A stretch of DNA of 64,000 nucleotides from Mytilus californianus (Eukaryota; Mollusca; Bivalvia; Mytilida; Mytilidae): contig NW_026262701.1 of NCBI RefSeq assembly GCF_021869535.1, forward strand, positions 1,131,501-1,195,500. The letters are read 5' to 3'. The notes under the pieces are model-generated. The model saw nothing but the letters and a program-made list of their open reading frames with translations. It searched no databases and had not been told where the DNA came from. The translations under genes were made by a program, and so were the position numbers. Shown here in pieces: positions 45,130 through 56,664 of the stretch (position 1 is its first letter; every line of letters begins with the position of its first letter).

Positions 45130-45420
45130 TAAATGCATGAATGTTGGATGTACACATACCGATACACGTCTAATAGCAATACGAATTCACACTCGGCAAA
45201 TTAGTCATATACGGGAATAGGTCACGTTCGGTACTTACCAGACAAGCCGACTTTGATGGTAAACCACAATTTAAGACGTGGTAAAATGTCGTTAGTAAAT
45301 TTAGACACAGACACATCGTATAGATCTACCAATTCGTGATGGTGTCCATAAAATTTTCGGAGTGTCATTTTTAATCTTTCCTCCTCATAACTATGTTGGG
45401 GTGTATAAATACCCTGCCAC
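45130..45420 (-). pseudogene. PLE C-terminal and 3' fragment, reverse strand
   Basis: CAATTCGTGATGGTGTCCAT (HHELV region reversed), AGACACAGACACATCGTATA and CACACTCGGCAAATTAGTCA match 32560-32730. Third PLE lineage; no frame survives. Confidence 0.55.
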
Positions 45421-45459
45421 GTCTTGTCAATGTTTTTTTGATCTGATGAGTTAAGCCCT

Positions 45460-45837
45460 TATTAACTGATTTTGATAGGTTGTTCATATGTTGTACTGTT
45501 ATACCGCTGTCCCAGGTTAGTGGAGGGTTGGGCGCCCGTTCACATGTTTAACCCTGCCACATTCTGTATGTGCCTTTCCCAAGTCAGGAGCCTGTAATCC
45601 AGTGGTTTTTCGTTGTTGCTGTATATCATATTTGTATTTCGTTCATTGTTTTCTTACATAAATCAGGCCATTAATTTTCTCGTTTGAATTGTTTTACACT
45701 TGTTATTTAAGGGCCTTTTATAGCTGACTATTGCTCATTGTTCAAGGCCGTACGTTGACCTATAGTTGTTAACTTCTATGTCATTTTGTCCATGGTGGAA
45801 AGTTGTCTCATTGGAAATTTTACCACATCTTCTTATA
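45460..45837 (+). repeat. R3-related repeat, long copy
   Basis: It begins near ATTAACTGATTTTGATAGGT and includes GTCCCAGGTTAGTGGAGGGT, CAAGTCAGGAGCCTGTAATC, ATAAATCAGGCCATTAATTT, and ends GTTGTCTCATTGGAAATTTT and CCACATCTTCTTATAG. It shows the 5' part of the R3 group that shorter copies lack. Confidence 0.65.
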
Positions 45838-45960
45838 GATACCAGAATTCAAAAATTCTACGCCAGACGCGCGTTTTGTCTACAAAAGACTCATAAGTGA
45901 CGTTCGAAACAAATAATTAAAAGGCCAAATAAAATACGAAATGGAGAGCATTGAGGACCC
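45838..45960 (-). repeat. R4, reverse strand
   Basis: ATACCAGAATTCAAAAATTC, CGCCAGACGCGCGTTTTGTC and GAAATGGAGAGCATTGAGGA are the reverse of R4. It abuts the R3 copy directly. Confidence 0.65.
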
Positions 45961-46189
45961 AAGAATACACAATTTTAAATGTATCTGAACTTAAAAATCA
46001 TCTTGTCATCTATTTTGAGTTTGGGTTCAGCCATATGGAGAGTTTTTCTTTATTCAATTTAATTTGTTTTGATCAACGACGTAAAACAAAAACTCACAAT
46101 AAATGTAATAAAATGGTAATCAATTGGATTGCAAGCTCCTGCGGAAATCCTTTCAGATATCTTTTTTGTTAATTGTTTTTTTTTTGTAC

Positions 46190-46680
46190 TTTGCGTCGAT
46201 CTAATTAGTCAAGCCCTATCATCTGATTTTTACAGTTTGTTCTTATGTTATGCTGTCAAATTACTTTAGGTTAAGGGGACTATCGCTAGCAAAGTAAATT
46301 ATACTCTCAAAATTCTGTACCTGCCTTGCCTATTTTAAAGCGACGTAGTTTGTCGATGTTCAGATCTCGTTAATCGATTAGGAGGAGACAAATCAAGGTA
46401 ACAAACGGAACATAAGAGAACCACATGCAGTCTTGAGCTTGTAATTCAGTGGTTGTCGTTTGTTGCTGTCACTCATTTGGGTATTTTTATTGTCTATTTT
46501 ATACTTTAATCCGACGGTTAGATTTCCCTTTTTCTAAATTTTTGATATCGGTGATTTTTATAGCGTACTTTTTGGTATGTGAGTTGCCCTTTGTTGAAGG
46601 GCGTACGATGAACTAAATTTGCTTTCATCTTTTATGGATGTTTGTCTCATCGGCAATTATGTCCGATCTTCTCATTTTTT
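46190..46680 (+). repeat. Divergent R3-related copy
   Basis: AAGCCCTATCATCTGATTTT, TGTAATTCAGTGGTTGTCGT, TTGTTGAAGGGCGTACGATG, GTTTGTCTCATCGGCAATTA. A strip at about 46365-46430 (TCTCGTTAATCGATTAGGAG, AGACAAATCAAGGTAACAAA) resembles 22240-22300 and looks like an insert. Confidence 0.5.
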
Positions 46681-47629
46681 ATGATAACCTCTCGATTTTA
46701 TAAATTTTTTGATCAATTTTTTTAAAGAAAGGGCTCTGGATGAAATGTCAATTATTTGATGACTTTTAGTTTTTTTGTTGTTGGCTTGCTGTCTCGTTGT
46801 ATTTTAAGTAGTTTTAGAAATAATTTTATTACATTCGAAGGACTTTTTTTAACCAAGAATGCTGCATTTGTTCATTGCTCTTTTAAGCGAATTCTTCTCT
46901 GAAATGCTTTTAATTTGTATATATCAATTTGCACTCACGTTGTCAGTCTTCATGAAACATTATTTGATTACGTGGATACAGTCTGTTTTTATAAATAAAA
47001 AGATTTTTTTTAATTAACCGCTTCCAAGAACTATAAGTTTTTTTTTATATTTTGGACTTATTTAGAACAAATATTGGTCATCCAGGAACATTCAAGTTCG
47101 GCCTAATAATTTTCCTTATAGAAATAGGCTTTTTCATCATAAATAGGTAATTTAACGACTTATTCATAAAAAGAAGGGATTCAAAATATCGAGTGTTCGA
47201 AAAAGTATCAAGTTTGTAGTCGAAAAAGTCATTGCTTTCTCCAATTAAAAACAAAATATGTTTTTGGCGTGACATTTAACGTGAGTTCGGCCTGCAAATG
47301 TTCCTTTATATATAATTTCGGCATATATCTGAATTGTATGCTTAAAATATAAGGGTCAAATTATAATTATTGAATATACAACTTTGACACATAACATTCA
47401 AAGTACAATATTTCGCTTAATCAGTTAATTATTTATGTTGGTAATATATTCCTGTTTTAATTTGACAAGTTGTAACTTGACCTACCCTTAATGAACATTG
47501 TGAAGGACATCGAATTCAAAAAAGGTCGAAATGAAATGCATGCAAAATCCATCTTAAAAGCAAAGCTTTAAAATAGATGTCCTCTTGAGACATGTAAGAC
47601 TTATTAAAACATGTTTTGTTTTGAGCGCA
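46681..47629. other. Stretch without a gene
   Basis: A 65-codon minus-strand frame (47078-47275) has no known motif. Nothing recognised. Confidence 0.4.
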
Positions 47630-47930
47630 AACTGTCGTAGACTCGATCAGGTTTTGGTTGACTGTTATGGAATATCTTTTTCAAATAGGACCAGGAGTTG
47701 TTCCATATATCGTAACCACAACCCCGTCCTCTTTTACATACATAAAACAACTTATTACAGGGGATTTACTTGCCTGAGCAATACGACTGATACCACATGA
47801 GGAGTAGACAATATTATGTCTTCCGAGCACTTGAGAACAACCCAGGGTTTGGGTTCGTGTTTCTTTCTTTTTCTATGTGATTGTTGCTTTTCCTTTCGTT
47901 GTTTGGTCATAGTGTTGTCTGTTGTTATAA
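47630..47930 (+). repeat. Decayed PLE-1 end (last RT codons plus tail)
   Basis: TTTTGGTTGACTGTTATGGA corresponds to the VDRYG end of the RT; then CCATATATCGTAACCACAAC, GAGCAATACGACTGATACCA and CTTCCGAGCACTTGAGAACA. Confidence 0.6.
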
Positions 47931-49179
47931 AATCAATTCACGAGATTTGAACATTGGGAAACTACTGTCGTCTTAATTTATTTCATTTACGATTTCCGAT
48001 ATCTCACTCGGTATCTTCTGTCTTGTTTTTATGGAATGATATTTAAAGTTTTTCAAATATTTTATCATTATTAGTCAAACGATTTGAAAGAATCAATAGT
48101 CCATTTGTTTGAAATCGCAAACTCACGTATATTTAAAACAAATATCCACATAATGTCAAATGTTATAAATGTATACCGCTTAATCGTTTGAGAAATGTTC
48201 AAGTGTACGGGAGAATAATTATTTAAGAATTTTGGAAAAATATCATTCAAACATTGTCACTATTATAGCGAACATGTGGCAATGAATTATGAACAAGTAT
48301 TTAGAAAAAAAAATTTAATGAACATTTCCTGGAAATATCAAAATGTTAACAAAACATTACGAACCTTTTTTGTAGACATTAGCTCTGACCGTAACCGTAA
48401 AACTATTTACATATATCATATCTTAATTATAATGTTCTGTATATTAAGTATATCTTGAATGTTTTCATAGGATTCTTATTTTTCAGTTTTAACATTTACA
48501 TTAAAAAACTCATTTTCTTAGTAATTTCTATTGTAAAAAAGTGAATTTACAATGTAATTAGTGTAAACAATGACAACGAAAGCGATATCAAAACTATGAA
48601 AACTATAACAGTATTTACTTCTATAGTTTCAGATGTTTTAAATATCATAGATCATCAATTAAATATTGACAAACATTACAACATGTTATAACTTTTGTAA
48701 TTGTTTTGCTTAAATCATTTATTTTACATCCATTTTTATTATAAGTGTTTAGGTTTCACACACCGAAGTCCACACCTTCAATTATTAATTTCATTCATAA
48801 CCTTCGCTATTAAAAGAAAACAATTTACATTTCTCATATAGGCAGATAAGAGAAAATATAAGAGAAAATCACAGTTAATTTATCGCCCAAACAAAACATA
48901 TTTAATGCATGCAAAGCGTTTGTCACTAGTAGTACCTGGTAGCGGCTGAGTCTTTATGAATTTCATGCATCCGAAGCAGTTATGGATTAACTATCCGCCA
49001 GCAGTGGTTTCGACCAAGTGTTAGTAAGTAAAAATGATACTTTATAAATGTGGTGCTTCAGAAGTTTTTATTTAATTTACCTGCATTTGGAACGCTCACA
49101 GACAAAAATTAAAAAGCCTCTGATATCTTCACAAGTAGAAAAGTTAGAAGCAATATAAACAAAAAGAGATATAAAAAGA
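47931..49179. other. Stretch without a gene
   Basis: A+T-rich, short frames only. Confidence 0.4.
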
Positions 49180-49262
49180 ATAGCCAAATAATGTTCAGGT
49201 CAATTTTGCCTTCATGAAGTTGAAACCTTAGTTTTGTTTTTATTAATTACTTACAACATGGA
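49180..49262 (+). repeat. Low-copy repeat near the PLE nest
   Basis: GTTCAGGTCAATTTTGCCTT and GAAGTTGAAACCTTAG-like words resemble 55475-55530 (TGGTCAACTTTGCTTTAGAG) and, more weakly, 63865-63910. Possibly an old repeat that flanks the PLE-1 insertion. Confidence 0.35.
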
Positions 49263-49885
49263 ATTTTAAACTCGAGAAAGAAGACGTAGATACTCTTTAT
49301 GAATATATTAAGGCTGTGAGGTCGTTGATACAAATCAGAACATAAATCTTTAATGACCCAAATGTTGTAAAACAACTGTCCTACCCCCATGACAAATATG
49401 TTGTTGTCCCCGCAGATAAAGTCCAAAACAACATCGTGTTTTTGTGCAAATCACATTACATAAACTGCTTGCTAAATGAATTATGTATTGACAATTCACT
49501 TGGAACTACCCCTACGACACTTACCAAGGAGGAAATCCGGGATATTGGTAGGTCTGTTCTATTTTCCTTTGGAATTTCAACCAAAAATGAAAAACTGGGT
49601 CTTCCTTCACTGTATTGGATACCTAAACTACATAAGTGTCCTTACAAACAACGTTATATTGCTGGGTCTTCCAAGTGCTCAACGAAACCTCTTTCTAAAT
49701 TAAAAAAATCAATTTTATCAGCAATGAAAGCCGGGCTTCAAAGTTATTGTAAAACTACTTATTTTAGAGGTAGCGGGAATCAGATGTGGATACTAAAATC
49801 TTCCAAAGATATTTTAGAGTACATACAATCTAAAAAGTAAAATAACAAAAATACCGAACTCCAAGGGATATTTAAAACGGAAATT

Positions 49886-51961
49886 AATAAAAAAAGTCTA
49901 GGAGTTTATTTTGGAACAAATCGAGCTGAATGTGATAAGCTTAATACTGAAAAAATAATACAAAAATGTGACAAATTAATAAGTAATTGGAAAAAAAGAA
50001 ATCTTACAATGATAGGTAAAATAACAATTGTAAAATCTCTTCTTATACCAAACCTTACATATTTGGCTTCAGTTACAAACCTACCACATGAATTTATTCA
50101 ACAGTTTAAAACCCTTATTTATAATTTTATATGGGATGGTAAAAAAGAAAAAGTAAAACGAACCATATTAAGCAAAGATACTACTGATGGAGGTCTTAAG
50201 ATGACAGATATAGACAATTATATAACTGCACTACAAATAGCATGGATTAAAAGACTAACTGCAGATAATTTTGCTAACTGGAAAGTGATTCCGACATTTT
50301 ACTTAAATAAATTTGGTGCTAATTTCATGTTACTTTACATGAATCCAGATAACATTTACTCCATACAAAACCTACATAAAACTTTACCAAAATTCTACTT
50401 AGAAATTGTAAAATCCTGGTTCAAAGTACAAAATTTAAATAACACCAAACTCACGATGAATTTTAAAAACATTAGACAACAAATCTTATGGGGAAATAAA
50501 ATGATAAAGTTTCAAGGAAAGTGTTTAATTTTTATAAAATGGATAAAAGAAGGTATTATGTATGTTAATGATATTATTGACCAGAATGGTAACATCTCTC
50601 AAGATATAATATCTAATAAAATACCCTCAAAATCCAATTTAATGTTTGAAATTTCAAAAATTAAATACGCTATACCAAATGAATGGCTCAAGACACTTAA
50701 ATCAGATCAATCAATAAAATCAAAAGTAAAAAATAAACTTAACCTTTGTATTAAGACAAAAGAAAAAAATAAAATAACAAATTTACAAGCAATGGAAACA
50801 AAACAGATATACACATACATTAATAGTAGAAATGAAGACATACCTTCAGGTTTCTTAAAATGGAAACGTGTACTAAATTTAGATTCTTTAATCCCAATTA
50901 AATCAATGCTAAATTTCGTATTTACTTATTTAAAAGATAACAGATTAAAACTATTTAAATGGAAATTGTTGCATCATATCCTTCCTTGTAAACAACTGCT
51001 CTTTCAATGGAAGATAAAAGAAGACAGTAAATGTGACTTATGTAATGAAACAGAAGATTATAAACATTTTTTTCTGGAATGTCAATACTTTGAAGCTTTT
51101 TGGGAAAAGATCAAAATACTATTAAATAAAGTTAAAATTGGTCATCATATCCTAAACTACAGAAATCTCATAGTAGGATATAAAATCTGTGACATCAATT
51201 ATTATGACATAAATCTTTTGGTAACACTCATTACATTTTCCATCCACAAGTGTACTCACATTTCAAATTATAAAACTACAAATCTTGATGTATATGCCCT
51301 GTTCAAAAAAGATTTTTTGAACTATTTAAATATTTCGACACTAACAGGAGTTAAACATGGTAACATTTTGAAAGAAATAAGCTTGTACATATAATTATTA
51401 TTTTATGCATATATGTTATATGCTATATTTATTCAGCAATACACGTGTCTCATCATTATTTAATCTTTAGACCACGTGTTGTGGACTTCGTCATGATCAT
51501 GATCAGTGATAAAACATTAAACCCCAATTATCCTAAAAGCATCCTTACTTTTTTTTTTAAATCACATATTCACAAATAACTAAACTGATATAAACACATC
51601 AATTCGCAACCAAGTATGTATACCTACATAATTAATAATAAGTACAAGCAGCTTCGCCAGTTAGCTTGCCTCCATCGTATGATCGTTGATCAACAGGTCA
51701 TGACCAGGTCAACTAACATATACAGAGTCAAAGCGGTCCACGATTGTAATTTTTCCGGAAATTAATTTCTGAAGTAATCTGTTGTATTGATACATAGAAT
51801 GTAAATCTAACAATTTATTATTATTAATGTACTGAGCAATCTCCCTGTTTGTTCAGTAAAACTAATCCTACAGGGGTGCCCTGTCAAATGCTGTAGACAT
51901 GGTATTCATTATAACAGCAATAGTGCAATAAATCAGATTTTAGATAAAAAAAATAAAAAAA
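49886..51961 (+). mobile_element. L1/Tx1-like LINE, 5'-truncated, with 13-bp target duplication
   Basis: The copy is bounded by identical TAAAACGGAAATT at 49873-49885 and 51962-51974, and ends in an A-rich tail (GATAAAAAAAATAAAAAAA). The frame is open from 49841, inside the flank, to 51394. It encodes the C-terminal half of ORF2: LGVYFGTNRAECDKLN, WKKRNLTMIGKITIVKSLLI, LIYNFIWDGKKEKVKR, GGLKMTDIDNYI, and a C-terminal cysteine motif CDLCNETEDYKHFFLECQYF. The RT catalytic core is missing through 5' truncation. About 550 bases of 3' UTR follow the stop. The uninterrupted reading frame over ~500 codons and the perfect duplication point to a young insertion. Confidence 0.9.
50009..51394 (+). CDS. 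LINE ORF2 C-terminal part (partial, no catalytic core)
   Basis: The ATG at 50009 is only the first Met of a frame that begins upstream within the truncated element; it is not a natural start. 461 codons without a stop. Thumb and connection-like sequence (MIGKITIVKSLLIPNLTYLA, FIWDGKKEKVK) is followed by a long Lys/Asn/Ile-rich region and the C-x2-C...H...C motif (C at about 51032 and 51041, H at 51065). No YxDD box, so no reverse transcriptase activity is expected. Confidence 0.8.
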   Translation: MIGKITIVKSLLIPNLTYLASVTNLPHEFIQQFKTLIYNFIWDGKKEKVKRTILSKDTTDGGLKMTDIDNYITALQIAWIKRLTADNFANWKVIPTFYLNKFGANFMLLYMNPDNIYSIQNLHKTLPKFYLEIVKSWFKVQNLNNTKLTMNFKNIRQQILWGNKMIKFQGKCLIFIKWIKEGIMYVNDIIDQNGNISQDIISNKIPSKSNLMFEISKIKYAIPNEWLKTLKSDQSIKSKVKNKLNLCIKTKEKNKITNLQAMETKQIYTYINSRNEDIPSGFLKWKRVLNLDSLIPIKSMLNFVFTYLKDNRLKLFKWKLLHHILPCKQLLFQWKIKEDSKCDLCNETEDYKHFFLECQYFEAFWEKIKILLNKVKIGHHILNYRNLIVGYKICDINYYDINLLVTLITFSIHKCTHISNYKTTNLDVYALFKKDFLNYLNISTLTGVKHGNILKEISLYI

Positions 51962-53469
51962 TAAAACGGAAATTCATATATAAAATGGCAAAATCAAAAG
52001 CTCAAGCACCTCAAACAAATGGACAACAACTGTTATATTCCTCACTTGGTACAGGCATGTCATAATGTAGGAAATGGTGGATTAAATCTGGTTTTATAGA
52101 TAGCTAAACCTCTCACTTGTATGACAGTCGCATATAATTCCATTATATTGACAACAATGTGTAAGCAAAAAAACCAGACAAAATAGGTAAAAATGTCAAA
52201 AATGGGGATACAGCAGTCAACACTGTAATATAATCTTAATCACTATACAAATAAATAACTATTTTAATGAAGAAAAACAAAATGGCATATAGACACTCTG
52301 TAGACAAAGAATGAAGCAAAAATGAAAGACTAGAATACAACACAAAAAATGGACTAAACAGTAATAATAAAAAAAAAAACACTATAACACGTAGTAAAGA
52401 TAATAAACAACGTCAGTACCTAGAATCCATACTTTAAGACCATCATGTATTATTTGTGAATTCGATACAGAATATTGATCAACAAGGTATTGATATCTTC
52501 CAATAAATTTTTTTTAGAAAAAGGACGAGACGTTCTTTGACATAACCTTGGCTCATTAACTTTCTGCTCATACACTGGTAATGTTTAATAAAGTCTGAGT
52601 AGTATCTGTAAGCTCTTAGTACCGAATGAGTTGGGAAATGTATATCCCATATGCAGGTAAAGTTGGTATATTGCTGCTAAGGCCAGATCATATATCAAAA
52701 TTAAAATCGTCTCGTTTGTCATAGATGTTGGTGCTGGGTTGACCGCTTATGTCAAATTCGAGGTATAAGTCTAAAATGAGGCAGAGGAAGCCGTGTCTGT
52801 TGTTTCTGTAATTTCTAGTTCAGGAAGATATATTAATGGAAAGAACATCATCAATATATCTGAATGTGAAATCAAATCATCTGGCTTCTTTGATCTTCTT
52901 GTTTTTGACAAGTGTCTAAAGCAACTCCGACTGTATGAAAATAAGAAGAGGTCGACAAGGAGAGGCGCGCAGTTAGTCCCCATAGAAATGTCGACAACAT
53001 GGACAAGTTGTTGTAAAAGATTACCTCCAAATTCAACAAATATTGTCAATTAGAAACTCTAGCATACTGATCACTTGTTCTTCTGTGTAGCATGTTTAAC
53101 CTTTTATATGCCAAATATGCCGTGTGGTATCCCAAAGCAATCAATTGATAGCTCTTTCAATTTAAGAATATTTTGTTTTGCAATAGTAGTAAAACATTTG
53201 ACTTTTCTACACTTAACACAAGTAATCCCTATTCCAAACTAAAAAAACAAATTGAAAGACTTGGTCCTTGTTTGTTTCATAAAAAAAATTGGCCAACGTA
53301 GAAACAAGTATCTTGTCTTAGGGAGGGATACACCTCACTTTGTAAAAAATCACTCTGATTCAAATAAACAATTCTCTGAAACTGATATTATCAAAATGCT
53401 TGATTTTTTGATTGACAACATATTTGTTACGTTTGGAGGACCTGTTTTTTAAACAAACATTCGGCATTC

Positions 53470-54489
53470 ATACAGTCAGCATACAGACCACGTAATTCAA
53501 CTGAAACTGCATTGGCTAGAGTATATCATGATATAAATGCGGCTTTAGATAAACAGTCATCAGTTGTATTGGTGCTCTTGGACCTTTCTGCTGCATTCGA
53601 TGTCATAGATCACAGAATTCTTCTGGAACGTCTGTCATTTGCGTATGGCATAACTGGTTGCGCCCTCGAATGGATTAAGTCGTATTTAATGGACAACTGG
53701 GTGAACTATTTTTCAAAACTTGAACTATGTCTTTCCGACATTAGTTCATGGATGTCAACAAATATGTTAAAATTGAATCAAGATAAAACCGAACTGATCA
53801 TATTCACACCGAAACATCTGAAGGCAGGTGTGTCAAATCTCCAACTCAAAGTCGGCAATAATGTGGTAAGTAGTGTATCCTGCGTGAAAAACCTAGATGT
53901 ATATTTTGATCAACATCTTACGATGGAACGGCAAGTTTCTGCCATAGTAAAATCTGGTCATTTCCACATTAGTAATATTGGACGCATTCGCAGCTTTATA
54001 ACAAAAACCGCTTGCAAGACACTAGTGAACAGTCTAGTAACATCCAGACTTGATTATGGGAATATTCTGCTGAACGGTATTAAGAAGACTGCGATGAACA
54101 GATTACAAAAAGTACAAAATACAGCAGCCCGTTTTATCACCAGGACAAGAAAACATGAACATATTACTCCGATACTTGCTGATTTACATTGGTTACCCGT
54201 CCAATACCGACCACAATACAAAATACTTACATATGTGTACTGCGATTTGAATGGCATTGGCCCTGCTTACATTTGGGAACTAGTCAATTTACAAGTGCCA
54301 AACCGATCTCTGCGTTCAAGCTCTACAAAACAACTTACCGTTCCAAAAGTGAGAAAGAACGGTGAAAGACAATTTGATTGGGCAGCCGCATCTCTATGGA
54401 ACAATCTCCCGAACAGTTTAAGACAATGCAAGTCCCTAGAGTGTTTTAAATCTCAGCTAAAAACTCGTTTTTATCGAATTGCTTTTTAA
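53470..54489 (+). pseudogene. CR1/L2-like RT frame with internal deletion
   Basis: 340 codons with no stop but lacking the central palm motifs (the YADD box and the GVPQGS loop). The first Met is at 53512; residues upstream belong to the same frame and family, so the copy is truncated rather than starting there. The first catalytic Asp region (LDLSAAFDVIDH) is kept. Not functional as a polymerase. Confidence 0.8.
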
Positions 54490-54830
54490 TTCGATCTTTT
54501 TCATTTTCTCTTTTATTAGGTTTTACTTGTTTTGTATCAACTTTTAATGCAAGTTTTTTTATTCCTTTTTAGATTTTTTGCTTGTTTTGCATGCTTTTAG
54601 CCTATATTGCTAATTTTTAAATTTTTTGTTTTAAAATGTATTTGCGTATTGACCTTTTATTTTATGGTAGGCATTTTTGTTGTATTTTGTTTATTTTTTC
54701 TGAATCAAATTTGTTTTATGTTTTTGTCATTGATTTGTTTTCATTACCATTTTGAATGTACAGCGCCTTAGCGTAATTTTTATTTTTTATATAGGGCGCT
54801 TTATAATTTTTCATTATTATTATTATTATT
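53470..54830 (+). mobile_element. CR1/L2-like LINE inserted in PLE-1, catalytic core deleted
   Basis: A frame open from 53470 to 54489 begins IQSAYRPRNSTETALARVYH, VVLVLLDLSAAFDVIDHRIL, as in the RT of jockey/CR1/L2 elements. After CALEWIKSYLMDN it jumps to WVNYFSKLELCLSDISSWMS, so the part with GVPQGS and YADD (about 70-80 residues in the family) is gone in frame. The rest is typical: LHWLPVQYRPQYKILTYVY and SLRQCKSLECFKSQLKTRFY. The 3' end is a (ATT)n run at about 54812-54830, the usual end of this clade. Flanking PLE-1 sequence resumes at 54831; little or no target duplication (ATTC at most). Confidence 0.88.
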
Positions 54831-55362
54831 CCCATGGAACCAACTGTGCTCCCCTCTTGCCGACTTGTTCCTTTATTCATATGAGGCTGACTTCATACAG
54901 GAACTTTAAGGAATAATGAAAGGAAGATAGCAGTATCCTTTCACTTCACTTTCCGACATATAAATGATGTTCTTTCGCTAAATAATTCAAAATGTGGTGA
55001 CTTTATTGGATGCGTCTATCCCATCAAACTTGAGATAAGGGATACACCAAATACTGTTAAATCTGTCTCATATCTTGCCTTACATCTCGAAATTGACAAT
55101 GAGGGTCGGTTAAAAACAAAACTTTACGACAATACAGATGATTTCAGCTACCCAATTTTGATCTTTCCATTTCTATGTAGCAATATTCCAGCAGCGCCTG
55201 CATACGGAATATATATTTCCCAGTTGATACGATATTTTTAGTTTTTATGTTGTGTTGTGTTGTGTTTTGTGTAATGTTGTTTGTCTTTTTCTTTTTAGCC
55301 ATGGCGTTGTCAGTTTATTTCCGACTTACGAGTTTGAATGTCATTTGATATTTTTCGCCTTA

Positions 55363-56199
55363 TAAAATCATTTCAGCCGATGATAACCTCGGGGACTTAC
55401 AGTCAACCAAAGTGGTATCAAAAGTAAGAATCTATATGACCAAATGGGACCTAAAGAGAAAATACAAAATCAGCTATGGTCAACTTTGCTTTAGAGAGTT
55501 GGAATCTCAGTTTTTCAGTGATTTCGTAATTAAACGACGGGGGAGTTTAGAAAATATTGTATAAAGAATGTACCAAAATACTGACTACTGAGTTAATGAT
55601 ACCTTCATGGACTGCTAGTCCACTAGCAGTTGTATCGTCTACTAGCAGTTGTATCGAACAAGTGTTTTGCAATGAATAGTCTATAAATTTCTGACGTCCA
55701 AAGCGACTTTTTGGAATTTATCTAACAGGATTATATATTGAGCTTCATAATTTAAATATGTTACATGGAGATATATATAAGTGTTTTTTAATACAAAACT
55801 CACAACACAATAGGCTCTGACCGTCGTAATACTCAAATTCTTGTAAAAAATATTCCGATTAATGTATAGTATTAGTTGAATTTTCCTTTAAATTGTTGCA
55901 GGAATTTTCTCAGATTTTGTATATTGAATAAATATAAAACTGTATTTGTCCAAGGCAGGAAACTGCGATAAAACTACAAATACTCTATGTGTTCATGGTA
56001 CTTTCAGCGAAAACATCTATACAATTCTTAAAAAGAATACTTTATTCAATTTTAGAATAAAAATTTACGATGAAATCATTGTAATGCATAAATATTTCTA
56101 ATACATTGTAATAATCCCAGTTTTATTTAAATTATTCTTTGATTAGTTATTTTTTTAATGTCTTTTTGCATTCAAGTTGTCAGTTTTTACTACAATTCC
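55363..56199. other. Stretch without a gene
   Basis: 55370-55560 contains a low-copy repeat (TCAGCTATGGTCAACTTTGC) related to 49190. At 55615-55655 TACTAGCAGTTGTATCG-type words are locally duplicated. No gene. Confidence 0.4.
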
Positions 56200-56664
56200 A
56201 GGTGTAATATCACTAAATCATAGTACGTCACACCCGGTTGCATACGAAAAAGGGTCGAAAAAAAATATTCCCTTGAATTTGACAGTTGTAGGAAATTAAT
56301 CCTACATTGCATTGAAGTTAAAAATTTCTGAGTCATAAACATATATCTTGGGTGTTTCAAAGCACCATTTTTTTTTATTTGGTGTTTCTATAGAATATTT
56401 TGGAAACTTGAGGTTACATGGTTTCTAAAGCTTGTACACAGGAAAACAAAGGGGTGAACATTTGATTGGTTAACTTCCGGTGATGGTTATTATCTTATAT
56501 GCAATGAAATGTTAAATGAAATTTTGTCTGTAGTACTGGACAGGTTAAAACTTTACTCATGCCAAGTATTTCTTTATTTGAAACATAGATAAATTCTGCA
56601 CAATTTTTTGAAAAGTGCAAATTTAACAGACTAATTGGGGAAAAACAATGGTGGTATTACACCT
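56200..56664. mobile_element. MITE-like element with 14-bp terminal inverted repeats
   Basis: Left end AGGTGTAATATCAC (56200-56213), right end GTGGTATTACACCT (56651-56664), reverse complements with one mismatch. About 465 bases, no frame. Target duplication not evident. Confidence 0.5.

Larger units (their letters stand above)
49836..53165 (-). mobile_element. PLE-2 copy inserted in PLE-1, itself split by a LINE
   Basis: 49836-49885 (AAATAACAAAAATACCGAAC ... TAAAACGGAAATT) is the outer end of the PLE-2 tail; 51962-52400 continues the tail; 52400-53060 is the RT C-terminal half on the minus strand. The frame 53049-52771 reads SMGTNCAPLLVDLFLF and more, with shifts before the YIDD position (ILMMFF in the wrong frame). 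Homology to PLE-2 copy 5 fades by about 53165, where PLE-1 resumes. About 13 bases of PLE-1 are missing at the junction; no clear target duplication. Confidence 0.8.
49272..55362 (+). mobile_element. PLE-1 copy C, hosting three nested elements
   Basis: The PLE-1 RT is present as 49272-49835, 53166-53469 and 54831-55230, followed by a tail at 55231-55362; in order these cover nearly the whole of copy A. Segment 1 ends at LEYIQSK (copy A position about 3525). Segment 2 starts at TTTTGCAATAGTAGTAAAAC (copy A about 3535). Segment 3 starts at ATGGAACCAACTGTGCTCCC (copy A about 3830). Segment 1 includes a 134-codon open stretch (49436-49838); segments 2 and 3 are shifted. Between RT and tail at about 55230 the last ~200 RT bases are missing. 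Intervening DNA is PLE-2 plus LINE, and a second LINE. Confidence 0.85.

Noticed and set aside
52793-53053. 86-codon + strand frame
   Set aside because: Complement of the PLE-2 RT segment that is read on the minus strand.
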